A program made the translations under genes and the position numbers. This document shows, in pieces, positions 26,388-35,453 of a stretch of DNA of 64,000 nt (position 1 is the first letter of the stretch; the number at the start of each line of letters is the position of its first letter). The stretch is from JAHDHW01 sp963793295 (GTDB taxonomy: Bacteria > Bacteroidota > Bacteroidia > Chitinophagales > Saprospiraceae): positions 558,001 through 622,000 of the forward strand of contig CAWBZX010000013.1 of NCBI GenBank assembly GCA_963793295.1, in the 5' to 3' direction. The notes under the pieces are model-generated. The model saw nothing but the letters and a program-made list of their open reading frames with translations, had not been told where the DNA came from and did not search any database.

Positions 26388-26876
26388 ATGAAAAACCTTT
26401 TTCTGGCAGTTTCAATGCTTAGCGTTTTTACACTAATTAGCTGCGGGCCAAACTATATTTATGAACAAACTTTTGAAATAGCGAATACCGAATGGGCGTA
26501 TAAAGATACTTTGGATTTTGAGGTCGAAATTTCAGATACGTTGGAAATTTACAATCTTTATCTTGATATCGAACATACTACAGATTATGCCAAGCAAAAT
26601 ATTTATATAATGATTTATACCCAGTTTCCGTCAGGAGAGCGAATTAAAGAGCGGGTTGCTATTGACTTTGCCGACAAAATGGGACAATGGTATGGAACCT
26701 GTAATAATTCGACCTGTCAATTACGGATCAATATTCAGCAAGGCGCTTTTTTTAATTTAGCCGGGAGACATCGTTTTACAATCGAGCAATATATGAGAAT
26801 TAATCCCCTTCCAGGTATAAAAAGCATCGCATTTCGTATTGAAGATACAGGGCAGAAAAGAGATCTGAAAAACTAA
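26388..26876 (+). CDS. gldH: Gliding motility lipoprotein GldH
   Basis: The 162-residue lipoprotein has the lipobox LISC with Cys19. The mature part is a beta-rich domain (EFEVEISDTLEIYNLYLDIEHTTDY-like pattern split over two strands, KMGQWYGTCNNSTCQ, RFTIEQYMRINPLPGI) that matches GldH. GldH is required for gliding in Flavobacterium, and homologues also occur in non-gliding Bacteroidota. It should sit at the periplasmic face of a membrane. A promoter-like CATCTTTGTG lies upstream (around 26335-26345). Its presence, with a PorV-like protein in the window, fits a T9SS/gliding lineage. Confidence 0.9.
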   Translation: MKNLFLAVSMLSVFTLISCGPNYIYEQTFEIANTEWAYKDTLDFEVEISDTLEIYNLYLDIEHTTDYAKQNIYIMIYTQFPSGERIKERVAIDFADKMGQWYGTCNNSTCQLRINIQQGAFFNLAGRHRFTIEQYMRINPLPGIKSIAFRIEDTGQKRDLKN

Positions 26877-26920
26877 ACATTAAAATTATCATAACATTAA
26901 ATTATATACTTATAAATAAA

Positions 26921-26938
26921 ATACACCATTTGGTGTAT
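26921..26938. promoter_or_regulatory. Operator-like palindrome upstream of the PD40/OmpA gene
   Basis: Arms ATACACCA and TGGTGTAT (8 bp each) are separated by TT, giving an 18-bp near-perfect palindrome. It ends 22 bp before the TACTTTTG box. The tiny loop makes a dimeric repressor or activator site likelier than an RNA hairpin. Confidence 0.5.
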
Positions 26939-26960
26939 AGATTCTGGCCTTAAAACAAGC

Positions 26961-26968
26961 TACTTTTG
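26961..26968 (+). promoter_or_regulatory. -7 promoter box TACTTTTG
   Basis: This is a perfect TAnnTTTG, 96 bp before the ATG of the PD40/OmpA gene at 27065. A -33 TTG at the normal spacing is not evident. The palindrome at 26921-26938 lies just upstream. Confidence 0.5.
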
Positions 26969-27064
26969 TATATGAATTGTTGAGAATTCATAATCCTCCT
27001 TTCCCCTTTTCCCCATTCTTCCCCTAATAGAATCTTACGAATTTTAACCAAAGACTGACTTTTT

Positions 27065-28723
27065 ATGGAAATGCGAAATTTCATTTTCGGCGCCATTATA
27101 TTATTTTACTATTCTGGTAATCCTCTTATCGATGTAAAATATTTAGCACTTGAAACGCTAACCGAAGAGATAAATACACACCATTTTGACGAAATAGCTC
27201 CTTGTATAAGTACGGATGGACAAACACTCTATTTTACAAGAGTTGGTTCTCCTGTGTTTGATAAAACACTAATTGAAGGAGGTGCCAATATATCAGAAAT
27301 GTACGAAGGTTATGATTATGAGCGATACCTTTCTAATATTTATTCTATCCTGGCTGGAGAAAAAATTGTAAATCCCATCAATTCGGCTTACAATCAAGAT
27401 ATTTGGGTTGCTCGATCCATTAATATTGAATTTGATAAAGTCGAACACCCTGGATTTCCACTCAATAATGCATTGCCCAATAGCGTAAGTACTATTGACC
27501 CAACGAATCAGGACCTGATCGTCATCAACCAGTTTGTCGAAGGAGGAGGAATGCGTAAGGGATTTTCAAAAGTTGGTAGAGACGAAAATGGTAACTGGAC
27601 TTTTCCTGAGCCTATTGAAATTAATAATTACCATAATTCAGGCCCTGATGTTAATGTGACGATGAGTTATGATGGTGAAGTTATGATCATGTCTTTGGAA
27701 CGAAATGACGGTTACGGGAAGAGTGATTTGTATGTATCGTTTAAAACTGCAGTTGGCAAATGGACAACGCCGAGAAACTTAGGTCGGGAAGTTAATTCTC
27801 CTTTTCGAGAAGCCACTCCACATCTTTCTGAAGATATGAGAACATTATATTTCAGTTCCAATAGAGGCCGAAATGGTAGTGATATATTTGTGCAAACAAG
27901 GCTCGACGATACCTGGGGTAATTGGTCAGCACCAAAAAAGTTTACCTCTCCGATCAATTCACCAGCAGATGACAGCCACCCGTATTTTAACGAAGCTACC
28001 GGTTATTTATACTTTACTTCAAAACGAAACGGCTCCAGCGACATCTTTCGGGTACAAATAACTAAAGCGAAACCCAAAGGGTTTATGGTAAGAACTCAAA
28101 TTCGCAATGCTTCAACGCAGGAATCACTAGATGCCAGAGTGATTGTTAAAAAAGACAATTTTACCGAATCCTTAATGACCTACGATGGCTATCTGAATCT
28201 CAATTTGTCAGAAGGTGAAAAATGTACAATAATTGTTGAAAAAGAAGGGTATTTCGATTTTCAGAAAGAAATTACATTAAAAGAAACAATGCTTTCCGAA
28301 AATGGAGATTACAAATTAGCACTTGATTTGAAACGGATTGAAACAGGTTTTAGCTTTACCCTTAAAACGATCCAGTTTATGCAATCTGAAGCGATCGTTA
28401 TAAATGAATCCTACCCTGCCCTTGATAAGTTGTACAGTTTCTTAAAAAGAAATAAAGACATTCAGATCCAAATAATTGGCCATACAGATAACGTAGGTGA
28501 CAAAAGAGCACTCTTGCTGTTATCTGAAGACAGAGCTGAAACCATCAAAAGCTATTTGATTGAAAAGGGTATAGATCCTTCTCGTCTTGAAACCATTGGT
28601 TATGGAGGTAATTTTCCGCTGAACGATAATTCAACGGAAGCGCTTAAAGCAAAAAATCGTAGGGTTGAAATAATAATCTCAAGTGATGGAGTGACTACAT
28701 TGAAATCAAATCCTGAAAAGTAA
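27065..28723 (+). CDS. PD40/OmpA-family envelope protein (no TPR)
   Basis: The 552-residue protein starts with a hydrophobic segment (residues 4-17) that can act as a signal peptide. PD40 blades extend to about 335, with motifs such as STDGQTLYFTR, SEDMRTLYFSSNRG and YLYFTSKRNGSSDIF. A carboxypeptidase-regulatory-like domain lies at about 340-425. The OmpA peptidoglycan-binding domain is at about 440-545 (GHTDNVGDKRALLLLSEDRA, KNRRVEIII). It shares this architecture with the protein at 929 but lacks its TPR part. The role is probably structural, linking the envelope to peptidoglycan. A palindromic operator candidate lies upstream, unlike at the 929 gene. Confidence 0.87.
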   Translation: MEMRNFIFGAIILFYYSGNPLIDVKYLALETLTEEINTHHFDEIAPCISTDGQTLYFTRVGSPVFDKTLIEGGANISEMYEGYDYERYLSNIYSILAGEKIVNPINSAYNQDIWVARSINIEFDKVEHPGFPLNNALPNSVSTIDPTNQDLIVINQFVEGGGMRKGFSKVGRDENGNWTFPEPIEINNYHNSGPDVNVTMSYDGEVMIMSLERNDGYGKSDLYVSFKTAVGKWTTPRNLGREVNSPFREATPHLSEDMRTLYFSSNRGRNGSDIFVQTRLDDTWGNWSAPKKFTSPINSPADDSHPYFNEATGYLYFTSKRNGSSDIFRVQITKAKPKGFMVRTQIRNASTQESLDARVIVKKDNFTESLMTYDGYLNLNLSEGEKCTIIVEKEGYFDFQKEITLKETMLSENGDYKLALDLKRIETGFSFTLKTIQFMQSEAIVINESYPALDKLYSFLKRNKDIQIQIIGHTDNVGDKRALLLLSEDRAETIKSYLIEKGIDPSRLETIGYGGNFPLNDNSTEALKAKNRRVEIIISSDGVTTLKSNPEK

Positions 28724-28747
28724 AATCACAACTTTTTTACCTTTTAG

Positions 28748-28780
28748 TTGAAAGACTTAGGTCAGACTATCTTAATTTTG
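28748..28780 (+). promoter_or_regulatory. Promoter TTG-N22-TAATTTTG directly before the cytochrome gene
   Basis: TTG (28748-28750) and a perfect -7 box TAATTTTG (28773-28780) are 22 nt apart, at the long end of normal spacing. The -7 box ends 4 nt before the ATG at 28785, so the transcript would start at or next to the start codon. Confidence 0.5.
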
Positions 28781-28784
28781 GGAA

Positions 28785-30719
28785 ATGTGGGATAGTCGAA
28801 AACTTTTTTACTTGATTTGTGGCCTCAGTGCTTTTCTTTTGATTTATTGCAATCAAAATATTACAGGAGAAAAAGCAAATCTTTCGTATTTAAATCTAAA
28901 CGATACCGTTTCTTATGTTGGCATGAATACCTGCAAGACATGCCATCCAAATATTCACAAAACCTTTATTCATACTGGTATGGGTAGGTCTTTTGACCGC
29001 GCCACTTCCGAAAAGAGTTTTGCAGACTTCGGGAGTTATGCCCTGGTGTTTGATGAAAAATCAAATTTTTATTATAAACCCTTTTTCAGGGATAGCACTT
29101 TTTATATTACAGAATTTCGATTAGAAAATGGCGATACCACTCATAGAAGAACAGAAAAGATAAGCTATATCATTGGGTCAGGCCAACATACCAATTCCCA
29201 TATAATGGATGAGAATGGTTATATTTTTCAGGTGCCGATCACTTATTATACGCAGGAAAAAAGATGGGATATGGCTCCCGGGTTCAAAGAAGAGAATTTG
29301 CGTTTTGATCGATTTTTGACACCAGAGTGCATTACTTGCCACAATCATTTTCCAAAACATGTAAATGGATCACTTAATAAATATGAATCGATGCCAAAAG
29401 GCATTGAATGTGAGCGGTGTCATGGCCCCGGTGAAATTCATGTTCAACAGAAAATGAAGGGTATTTTAGTGGATACTTCCAAATATATTGACTACACGAT
29501 TGTTAATCCACGAGACCTTCCACGAGAATTGCAAATGGATCTTTGTCAGCGTTGCCATCTTCAGGGGGTTGCTGTTTTGGAAGAAGGAAAAACGTTTTTT
29601 GATTTCAAACCCGGTATGAAACTCTCCGACGTTTTCAATGTTTTTTTGCCGAGATATTCCGATTCCCATGAAAATTTTATCATGGCTTCTCAAGCGGATC
29701 GTTTGAGAGAAAGTAAATGTTATACCGAATCGGAGGAATTGACTTGCCTGACTTGCCATAATCCACATTTGAGTATAGAAAGCACAGAAAAAAGTAATTA
29801 TAACAAAGCTTGTAATTCTTGCCACAAAGACACAAATATTTCCTTTTGTTCCCTTTCAAAAACGGCTCTTGACGAAAAAGGTAATAATTGTGTGGCTTGT
29901 CATATGCCGCCTTCAGGAAGTATCGATATTCCTCATGTAAACATTACAGATCATTTTATCAGTAGAGTGAGGGCTCTAAAAAATAAATCAGTTTCAAATG
30001 CTGAAAAAAAAGAAATTGCCCGTTTTTTGGGCTTGAAAATTTTAACCAAAGAAAAAGCAAGTCCTCTTGAAATGGCAAAAGGTTACATCGCTCAGTATGA
30101 TAAGTACACCAAAAATGAAGAAATTTTAGACTCTGCAAAATATTACCTCGATCGTTCCGAACTGGCTATGAATCAAAAAATTAAAACATTGATCCATTAT
30201 TATTTTGCTGCGGAAGACTATAATAATATTATTAAAACGGTGAATGAAAATTTGGAAATAGAGATCGCAGATGGCTGGACGGCTTATCGAATTGGAGAAG
30301 CATTTTTTAAAAATAACGATTACCCAAAAGCATTACTTTTTTATAAAAAAGCTATAACGGCAACACCATATAATCTTGATTTCCAGGAAAAGCTGGGAGC
30401 GGCTTATATTGCCATGCAATATTTGCCAAAGGCTATGCAGACATTTGAATTTGTCATAAAAGAAAACCCAAAAAGAAAGATCGCCCAGTGTAATCTTGGA
30501 TATGTAAAAGCACTCATGGGAAAATTTGATGAGGCTGAAAAACAATATGATTTTGCAATCGCACTTGATCCGGATTATGAACAAGCCTTATTGAATAAAG
30601 CAAGTCTCCTTTTCCAAAAAAAGAACAAAGCTGAGAGTTTGAAGCTTTTAAATCGTATTTTGAAAATCAATCCAGAAAACCAGCAGGCGAATGTTTTGAT
30701 TGAAATAATAACAAAATGA
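28785..30719 (+). CDS. Seven-heme c-type cytochrome with C-terminal TPR repeats
   Basis: The 644-residue exported protein has a hydrophobic N-terminus (7-21) followed by Cys22. The LLIYC context is a poor lipobox, so lipoprotein status is uncertain. There are seven CxxCH heme sites, at 50-54, 182-186, 209-213, 254-258, 321-325, 343-347 and 369-373. The last has CVACHMPP, seen in cytochrome c554/NrfA-like and doubled-CxxCH proteins. From about 420 to the end there are TPR helices (ALLFYKKAITATPYN, AEKQYDFAIALDPDYEQA). It would work in periplasmic electron transfer with a protein-interaction arm. It overlaps the next gene by ATGA, which implies translational coupling. Confidence 0.88.
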   Translation: MWDSRKLFYLICGLSAFLLIYCNQNITGEKANLSYLNLNDTVSYVGMNTCKTCHPNIHKTFIHTGMGRSFDRATSEKSFADFGSYALVFDEKSNFYYKPFFRDSTFYITEFRLENGDTTHRRTEKISYIIGSGQHTNSHIMDENGYIFQVPITYYTQEKRWDMAPGFKEENLRFDRFLTPECITCHNHFPKHVNGSLNKYESMPKGIECERCHGPGEIHVQQKMKGILVDTSKYIDYTIVNPRDLPRELQMDLCQRCHLQGVAVLEEGKTFFDFKPGMKLSDVFNVFLPRYSDSHENFIMASQADRLRESKCYTESEELTCLTCHNPHLSIESTEKSNYNKACNSCHKDTNISFCSLSKTALDEKGNNCVACHMPPSGSIDIPHVNITDHFISRVRALKNKSVSNAEKKEIARFLGLKILTKEKASPLEMAKGYIAQYDKYTKNEEILDSAKYYLDRSELAMNQKIKTLIHYYFAAEDYNNIIKTVNENLEIEIADGWTAYRIGEAFFKNNDYPKALLFYKKAITATPYNLDFQEKLGAAYIAMQYLPKAMQTFEFVIKENPKRKIAQCNLGYVKALMGKFDEAEKQYDFAIALDPDYEQALLNKASLLFQKKNKAESLKLLNRILKINPENQQANVLIEIITK

Positions 30720-31738
30720 GAAAACGTAAATCCTACCGACTTAAACCTGGAAATATAACTAACCTCAAAATCGTCGAAGAGTCACTTTCCGAGCCAAAAG
30801 ACGATGAAGTTACCGTTGAAGTGCGATCGATCGGTTTGAACTTCGCTGATCTCTTCGCGATTTGGGGATTGTACAGCGCTACTCCAAAAGGAGAATTTGT
30901 ACCGGGTTTGGAATACTCAGGAGTGATTGCAGCTGTTGGGAAAGCTGTGAAAAACGTTAAAGTCGGAGATCGGGTAATGGGAGTAACACGTTTTGGGGCT
31001 TATACCACACATTTGAATATTGACCACCGCTATGTTATTGCTTTGCCGGATGATTGGGATTTTCCAACAGGAGCCGGATTTTTGGTGCAAATGCTGACCG
31101 CTTACTATGGGTTGATTCATTTGGGAAACTTACAACAAAATCAAACGGTTTTGATCCATTCTGGTGCTGGAGGCGTTGGCCTGTTTGCAAACAGAATAGC
31201 GAAGAAATATAATGCTTTTACAATCGGAACAGTTGGGAGTGCATCGAAAGTTGACTTTTTAAAAAAGGAAGGTTATGACAAGGTTATCATCCGGGGAAAT
31301 GATTTTAAAGAGCAACTAAAAGAAAGTTTGGCCGGGCGGGATTTGAATATTGTGATGGAATGTATTGGTGGTGAAATTTTTATGGCCGGTTATTCACTAC
31401 TGGCACCGATGGGCCGTATGGTTGTTTATGGTTCGGCTCGCTACGCATCGCCGGGTGACAAACCAAATTATCTTAAAATGATGTATCTATTTTTCACCCG
31501 GCCAAAAATTGATCCGCAAAAAATGATCGAAACCAATAAAGGCATTTTAGGATTTAACTTGATTTGGCTATACGAACAAGTGGATTTGATGCATCAGATT
31601 TTAGGGGAAGTGAGTCAATTGAATATTGAAAAACCTCACATTGGGCACCAATTTGACTTTGAAAATCTGATAGACTCCATCAAGCTTTTTCAAACAGGAA
31701 AAACGATTGGAAAGGTAGTAGTTAATGTAAATGCTTAA
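30716..31738 (+). CDS. Medium-chain dehydrogenase/reductase, quinone-oxidoreductase-like (VAT-1 type)
   Basis: The 340-residue cytoplasmic enzyme has an N-terminal GroES-like domain (VRSIGLNFADLFAIWG, GLEYSGVIAAVG) and an NAD(P)-binding domain with HSGAGGVGLFA. The cysteines of the structural and catalytic zinc sites are absent, so it belongs to the zinc-independent quinone reductase or VAT-1-like group. It probably reduces quinones or enones with NADPH. Its ATG overlaps the stop of the heptaheme cytochrome gene (30716-30719), and its stop overlaps the convergent AMP nucleosidase gene by 4 bp. Functional linkage with the cytochrome is only inferred. Confidence 0.88.
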   Translation: MRKRKSYRLKPGNITNLKIVEESLSEPKDDEVTVEVRSIGLNFADLFAIWGLYSATPKGEFVPGLEYSGVIAAVGKAVKNVKVGDRVMGVTRFGAYTTHLNIDHRYVIALPDDWDFPTGAGFLVQMLTAYYGLIHLGNLQQNQTVLIHSGAGGVGLFANRIAKKYNAFTIGTVGSASKVDFLKKEGYDKVIIRGNDFKEQLKESLAGRDLNIVMECIGGEIFMAGYSLLAPMGRMVVYGSARYASPGDKPNYLKMMYLFFTRPKIDPQKMIETNKGILGFNLIWLYEQVDLMHQILGEVSQLNIEKPHIGHQFDFENLIDSIKLFQTGKTIGKVVVNVNA

Positions 31739-32508
31739 AATCGAAGATGTTTGACTGTCAGCGAGTTGTTGATGAGTTGTTTTAATGAATCGATCCCGAT
31801 TTTGAGGTGTAATTCCACAAAATGTTTGGTTACCTGTTTGTCACTATTTTCCGTTTTTACACCTTCAGGAATCATTGGCATATCAGAAACCAAAAGCAAA
31901 GCTCCGGAGGGAATGTGGTTTTTAAAAGCGGCAATGAAAATAGTAGCGGTTTCCATGTCAACGGCAATCGGACGAAGTGTTTTCAAGTATCTTTTAAAAT
32001 CACGGCGATGTTCCCAAACGCGTTTGTTTGTGGTATAAACGGTACCCGTCCAGTAATCTTTATTATAATCGCGTATCGTTGTAGAAATTGCTTTTTGCAG
32101 GGCAAACGAAGGCAAAGCAGGTACCTCAGGAGGAAGATAATCGTTGGAGGTTCCTTCACCACGAATAGCTGCTATCGGCAAAATCAAATCTCCGACTTTG
32201 TTTTTAGTATTTTTTAACCCACCGCATTTTCCAAGAAAAAGGCAGGCTTTTGGCTGAACAGCTGTGATAAGGTCGATGATTGTTCCCGCATTGGGGCTAC
32301 CCATTCCAAAATTGATAATTGTTATTTCTCCGGCAGTTGCAGATAACATTGAACGATCTTCTCCTTTGATGGGCACACCATTCCATTCTGCAAACAATTT
32401 GACATAATTGCTAAAATTTGTTAATAAAATGTATTTACCGAATTCATCCAGTGCCGTCCCAGTGTACCGAGGTAACCAATTATCAACGATTTCTTTTTTG
32501 GTTTTCAT
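31735..32508 (-). CDS. amn: AMP nucleosidase
   Basis: The 257-residue protein is of the short Bacteroidota type. It has the nucleoside-phosphorylase fold (NFGMGSPNAGTIIDLI, FLGKCGGL, GDLILPIAAIRGEGTS), the ribose-binding VDMETATIF and the late active-site Asp in LLVSDMP. It hydrolyses AMP to adenine and ribose 5-phosphate. It lacks the extra N-terminal domain of E. coli Amn. It follows carB by 35 bp on the same strand, so both may be transcribed from the carB promoter. It overlaps the convergent oxidoreductase gene by 4 bp. Confidence 0.9.
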   Translation of the reverse strand: MKTKKEIVDNWLPRYTGTALDEFGKYILLTNFSNYVKLFAEWNGVPIKGEDRSMLSATAGEITIINFGMGSPNAGTIIDLITAVQPKACLFLGKCGGLKNTKNKVGDLILPIAAIRGEGTSNDYLPPEVPALPSFALQKAISTTIRDYNKDYWTGTVYTTNKRVWEHRRDFKRYLKTLRPIAVDMETATIFIAAFKNHIPSGALLLVSDMPMIPEGVKTENSDKQVTKHFVELHLKIGIDSLKQLINNSLTVKHLRF

Positions 32509-32543
32509 GGATTGGATGTTTCTGTATTTAAAAAATACTTTTC

Positions 32544-35360
32544 CTATCGGGTCAAATACATTGAACGGTTGCGGTCAAGTTCTCGGAAATACGGATCTTT
32601 AGTATCTTTGATAAAATAAATCGCTTCTCCGGTGGATTTCATTTCCGGTCCAAGATTTTTATCCACATTTGGAAATTTGTCGAAAGAAAATACAGGAACT
32701 TTTATCGCATAACCTTCCAGCTTTTTTTCAATTTTAAAATCTTTAAGCATATGTGTTCCGATCATTACTTGCGTCGCAATTTTCAAATAGGGCACCTGAT
32801 ATGCTTTGGCGATAAAAGGGGTGGTGCGGGAAGCTCTGGGGTTTGCTTCAATCACATATACTTTTTCTCCTTTTATAGCAAACTGAATATTGATGAGGCC
32901 TTTAATGTCTAAAGCAAAAGCGAGTCTTCTCGTATATTTTTCCATCGTTGCAATCACATTTGCCGAAAGACTATACGGTGGCAAAACCGCTGAACTATCA
33001 CCCGAATGAATACCTGCAGGTTCAATATGTTCCATGATTCCCATAATATGAACTTCCTCTCCGTCGCAGATCGCATCGATTTCAGCCTCCTGAGCTCTTT
33101 CCAAAAACTGATCAATTAATACTTTATTGTCGGGCAAATGTTTGAAAATACTAAGCACATGGCGCTCTAGTTCATCGTCGTTGATGACAATCCGCATGCG
33201 TTGCCCACCCAAAACATAGGAAGGCCTTACCAATACCGGATAGGTCACTCTGGCAGCAATTTCAAGAGCTTCATCAGTATCAGTTGCAGCGCCGTACTCC
33301 GGATATGGAATTTCAAGTTCTTTCAACAAATCAGAAAACGCACCACGGTCTTCTGCAAGATCCATTGCTTTAAAACTCGAACCAAATATTTTAATGCCGT
33401 TTTTGTGAAACTGCTCTGCGAGTTTCAAAGCAGTCTGCCCGCCAAGCTGGACAATAACACCTTCCGGTTTTTCAAGCTCGATGATTTCCTTTATATGTTC
33501 CCAAAAGACCGGTTCGAAATACAGTTTGTCAGCGATATCAAAGTCCGTTGAAACAGTTTCGGGATTACAATTAATCATAATCGCTTCATATCCTGCTTCT
33601 TTTATGGCCAAAAGTCCATGAACACAGCAATAATCAAATTCAATGCCTTGTCCAATCCGATTAGGCCCTGAACCCAATACGATGATTTTCTTTTTATCGG
33701 AAGGGATACTTTCGTTTTCTTCGTCAAAAGTAGAATAATAATAAGGGGTTTGTGCTTCAAATTCAGCAGCGCAGGTATCCACAACCTTGTAAGTTCGGCG
33801 GATGTTAAGCTTGTATCGTTGACGGGTTACTTCCTTTTCGTTGATACGCAACAGCCATGCAATCTGAGCATCAGAATACCCGACTTCTTTCAATTGTCTG
33901 AAAAAGTCAGCCGGTATATCCTCCGCTACATTATAGCGCAAAACACGCTCTTCCATTTTGACCAATCGCTTTATTTGTTTAATAAACCAGGGATCAATCA
34001 ATGTTAATTTTTGAACGGTTTTTTCTGGAACACCGAGTCGCAACGCATCCTTCAAACGATAAATTCGGTCATCACTGACTTGTTCCAAACGATCTAAAAT
34101 ATCAGAAGTTCGGATCCATTCCTTTTTATCAGCACCCAGGCCTGTCCGATTGTTTTCCTGTGATTGACAAGCTTTTTGCAATGCTTCCAGAAAATTTCGG
34201 CCGATCGCCATCACTTCACCAACGGACTTCATCTGAAGGCCAAGGCGATGGTCGGCTCCGTGGAATTTTGAAAAATTCCATCGCGGCATTTTTACGATTA
34301 CATAATCGAGGGTAGGTTCAAAAAAGGCGGAAGTTGTTTTTGTAATTTGATTTTTCAGTTCATCCAGCTTATAACCTATGGCGAGTTTTGCAGCAATCTT
34401 TGCAATGGGATAACCGGTAGCTTTACTGGCCAGAGCAGAAGAACGCGAAACCCGTGGGTTGATTTCAATGGCGATTAATTTTTCCGTTTCAGGGTCTTGT
34501 GCAAACTGTACATTACAGCCTCCGGCAAAATTTCCTAATGAGCGCATCATTCTTATGGCATCATTTCGCATTTGCTGGTAAGCAGTATCAGAAAGAGTCA
34601 TCGCAGGAGCGACGGTAATACTGTCACCGGTATGAATTCCCATTGGATCAAGGTTTTCAACCGTACAAATGATGACTACATTATCATTACTATCTCTCAG
34701 CAATTCCAATTCAAACTCTTTCCAACCTAAAACGGCTTTTTCTACTAAAACTTCGTGCGTTGGTGATGCATTAAGTCCTCTTCGCAGCGCCTCATCAAAT
34801 TCTTCGGGAATATGCACAAAACCACCACCTGTTCCACCAAGCGTATAAGAAGGTCGTATCACCAGTGGGAAGCCAATTTTTTGAGCAGCTTCTTTTCCTT
34901 CCAAAAAAGAATTAGCAATGAAAGAAGGTGCTACGCCCATTCCGATATCAACCATCAGTTTTCGGAAGGCTTCGCGATTTTCTGTCAATTCGATGGCATC
35001 AAGATCCACGCCGATCAATTTGACATTGTATTTCTCCCATACCCCTTGTTTGCCAGCTTCAATGGCAAGATTGAGGGCTGTTTGTCCACCCATCGTTGGT
35101 AAAACGGCATCAATTTGCCGTTCTTCCAAAATTTGAATGATGCTTTCAACCGTTAACGGAAGTAAATAAATATTATCTGCAGTGACCGGATCGGTCATGA
35201 TGGTTGCCGGATTAGAATTGATGAGTGTAACTTCAATTCCTTCTTCTCTAAGAGAACGGGAAGCCTGGGTTCCGGAATAATCAAATTCACAAGCTTGTCC
35301 AATGATGATTGGTCCACTTCCGATGATGAGGACGGATTTGATCGATGTATCTCTAGGCAT
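32544..35360 (-). CDS. carB: Carbamoyl-phosphate synthase large subunit, short form
   Basis: The 938-residue enzyme has both homologous halves. Half one starts SVLIIGSGPIIIGQACEFDY, with ATP-grasp motifs GGTGGGF and EINPRVSRSSALASKATGYP. Half two starts IIVLGSGPNRIGQGIEFDYC, with VLGGQRMRIV and EANPRASRTTPF. E. coli CarB has about 1073 residues. This protein stops after KVPVFSFDKF...NRSMYLTR, so the C-terminal MGS-like allosteric domain (UMP/ornithine control) is missing. That short form is known in Bacteroidota. The enzyme makes carbamoyl phosphate for pyrimidines and arginine with CarA (not in the window). A -7 promoter box lies 39 bp upstream. Confidence 0.95.
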   Translation of the reverse strand: MPRDTSIKSVLIIGSGPIIIGQACEFDYSGTQASRSLREEGIEVTLINSNPATIMTDPVTADNIYLLPLTVESIIQILEERQIDAVLPTMGGQTALNLAIEAGKQGVWEKYNVKLIGVDLDAIELTENREAFRKLMVDIGMGVAPSFIANSFLEGKEAAQKIGFPLVIRPSYTLGGTGGGFVHIPEEFDEALRRGLNASPTHEVLVEKAVLGWKEFELELLRDSNDNVVIICTVENLDPMGIHTGDSITVAPAMTLSDTAYQQMRNDAIRMMRSLGNFAGGCNVQFAQDPETEKLIAIEINPRVSRSSALASKATGYPIAKIAAKLAIGYKLDELKNQITKTTSAFFEPTLDYVIVKMPRWNFSKFHGADHRLGLQMKSVGEVMAIGRNFLEALQKACQSQENNRTGLGADKKEWIRTSDILDRLEQVSDDRIYRLKDALRLGVPEKTVQKLTLIDPWFIKQIKRLVKMEERVLRYNVAEDIPADFFRQLKEVGYSDAQIAWLLRINEKEVTRQRYKLNIRRTYKVVDTCAAEFEAQTPYYYSTFDEENESIPSDKKKIIVLGSGPNRIGQGIEFDYCCVHGLLAIKEAGYEAIMINCNPETVSTDFDIADKLYFEPVFWEHIKEIIELEKPEGVIVQLGGQTALKLAEQFHKNGIKIFGSSFKAMDLAEDRGAFSDLLKELEIPYPEYGAATDTDEALEIAARVTYPVLVRPSYVLGGQRMRIVINDDELERHVLSIFKHLPDNKVLIDQFLERAQEAEIDAICDGEEVHIMGIMEHIEPAGIHSGDSSAVLPPYSLSANVIATMEKYTRRLAFALDIKGLINIQFAIKGEKVYVIEANPRASRTTPFIAKAYQVPYLKIATQVMIGTHMLKDFKIEKKLEGYAIKVPVFSFDKFPNVDKNLGPEMKSTGEAIYFIKDTKDPYFRELDRNRSMYLTR

Positions 35361-35399
35361 TTAAACGCTTTAGTTTAAGTGTTGCTTAAAATTTGGCTG

Positions 35400-35407
35400 C
35401 AAATATA
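35400..35407 (-). promoter_or_regulatory. -7 promoter box TATATTTG for carB
   Basis: This perfect TAnnTTTG on the minus strand ends 39 bp before the carB ATG and is followed by GCAGCC. No -33 TTG is seen at the normal spacing. Confidence 0.55.
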
Positions 35408-35453
35408 GAAAATGAATAAGAAATAAAGACTTAAATTCTTAAAAAGAAAATAA

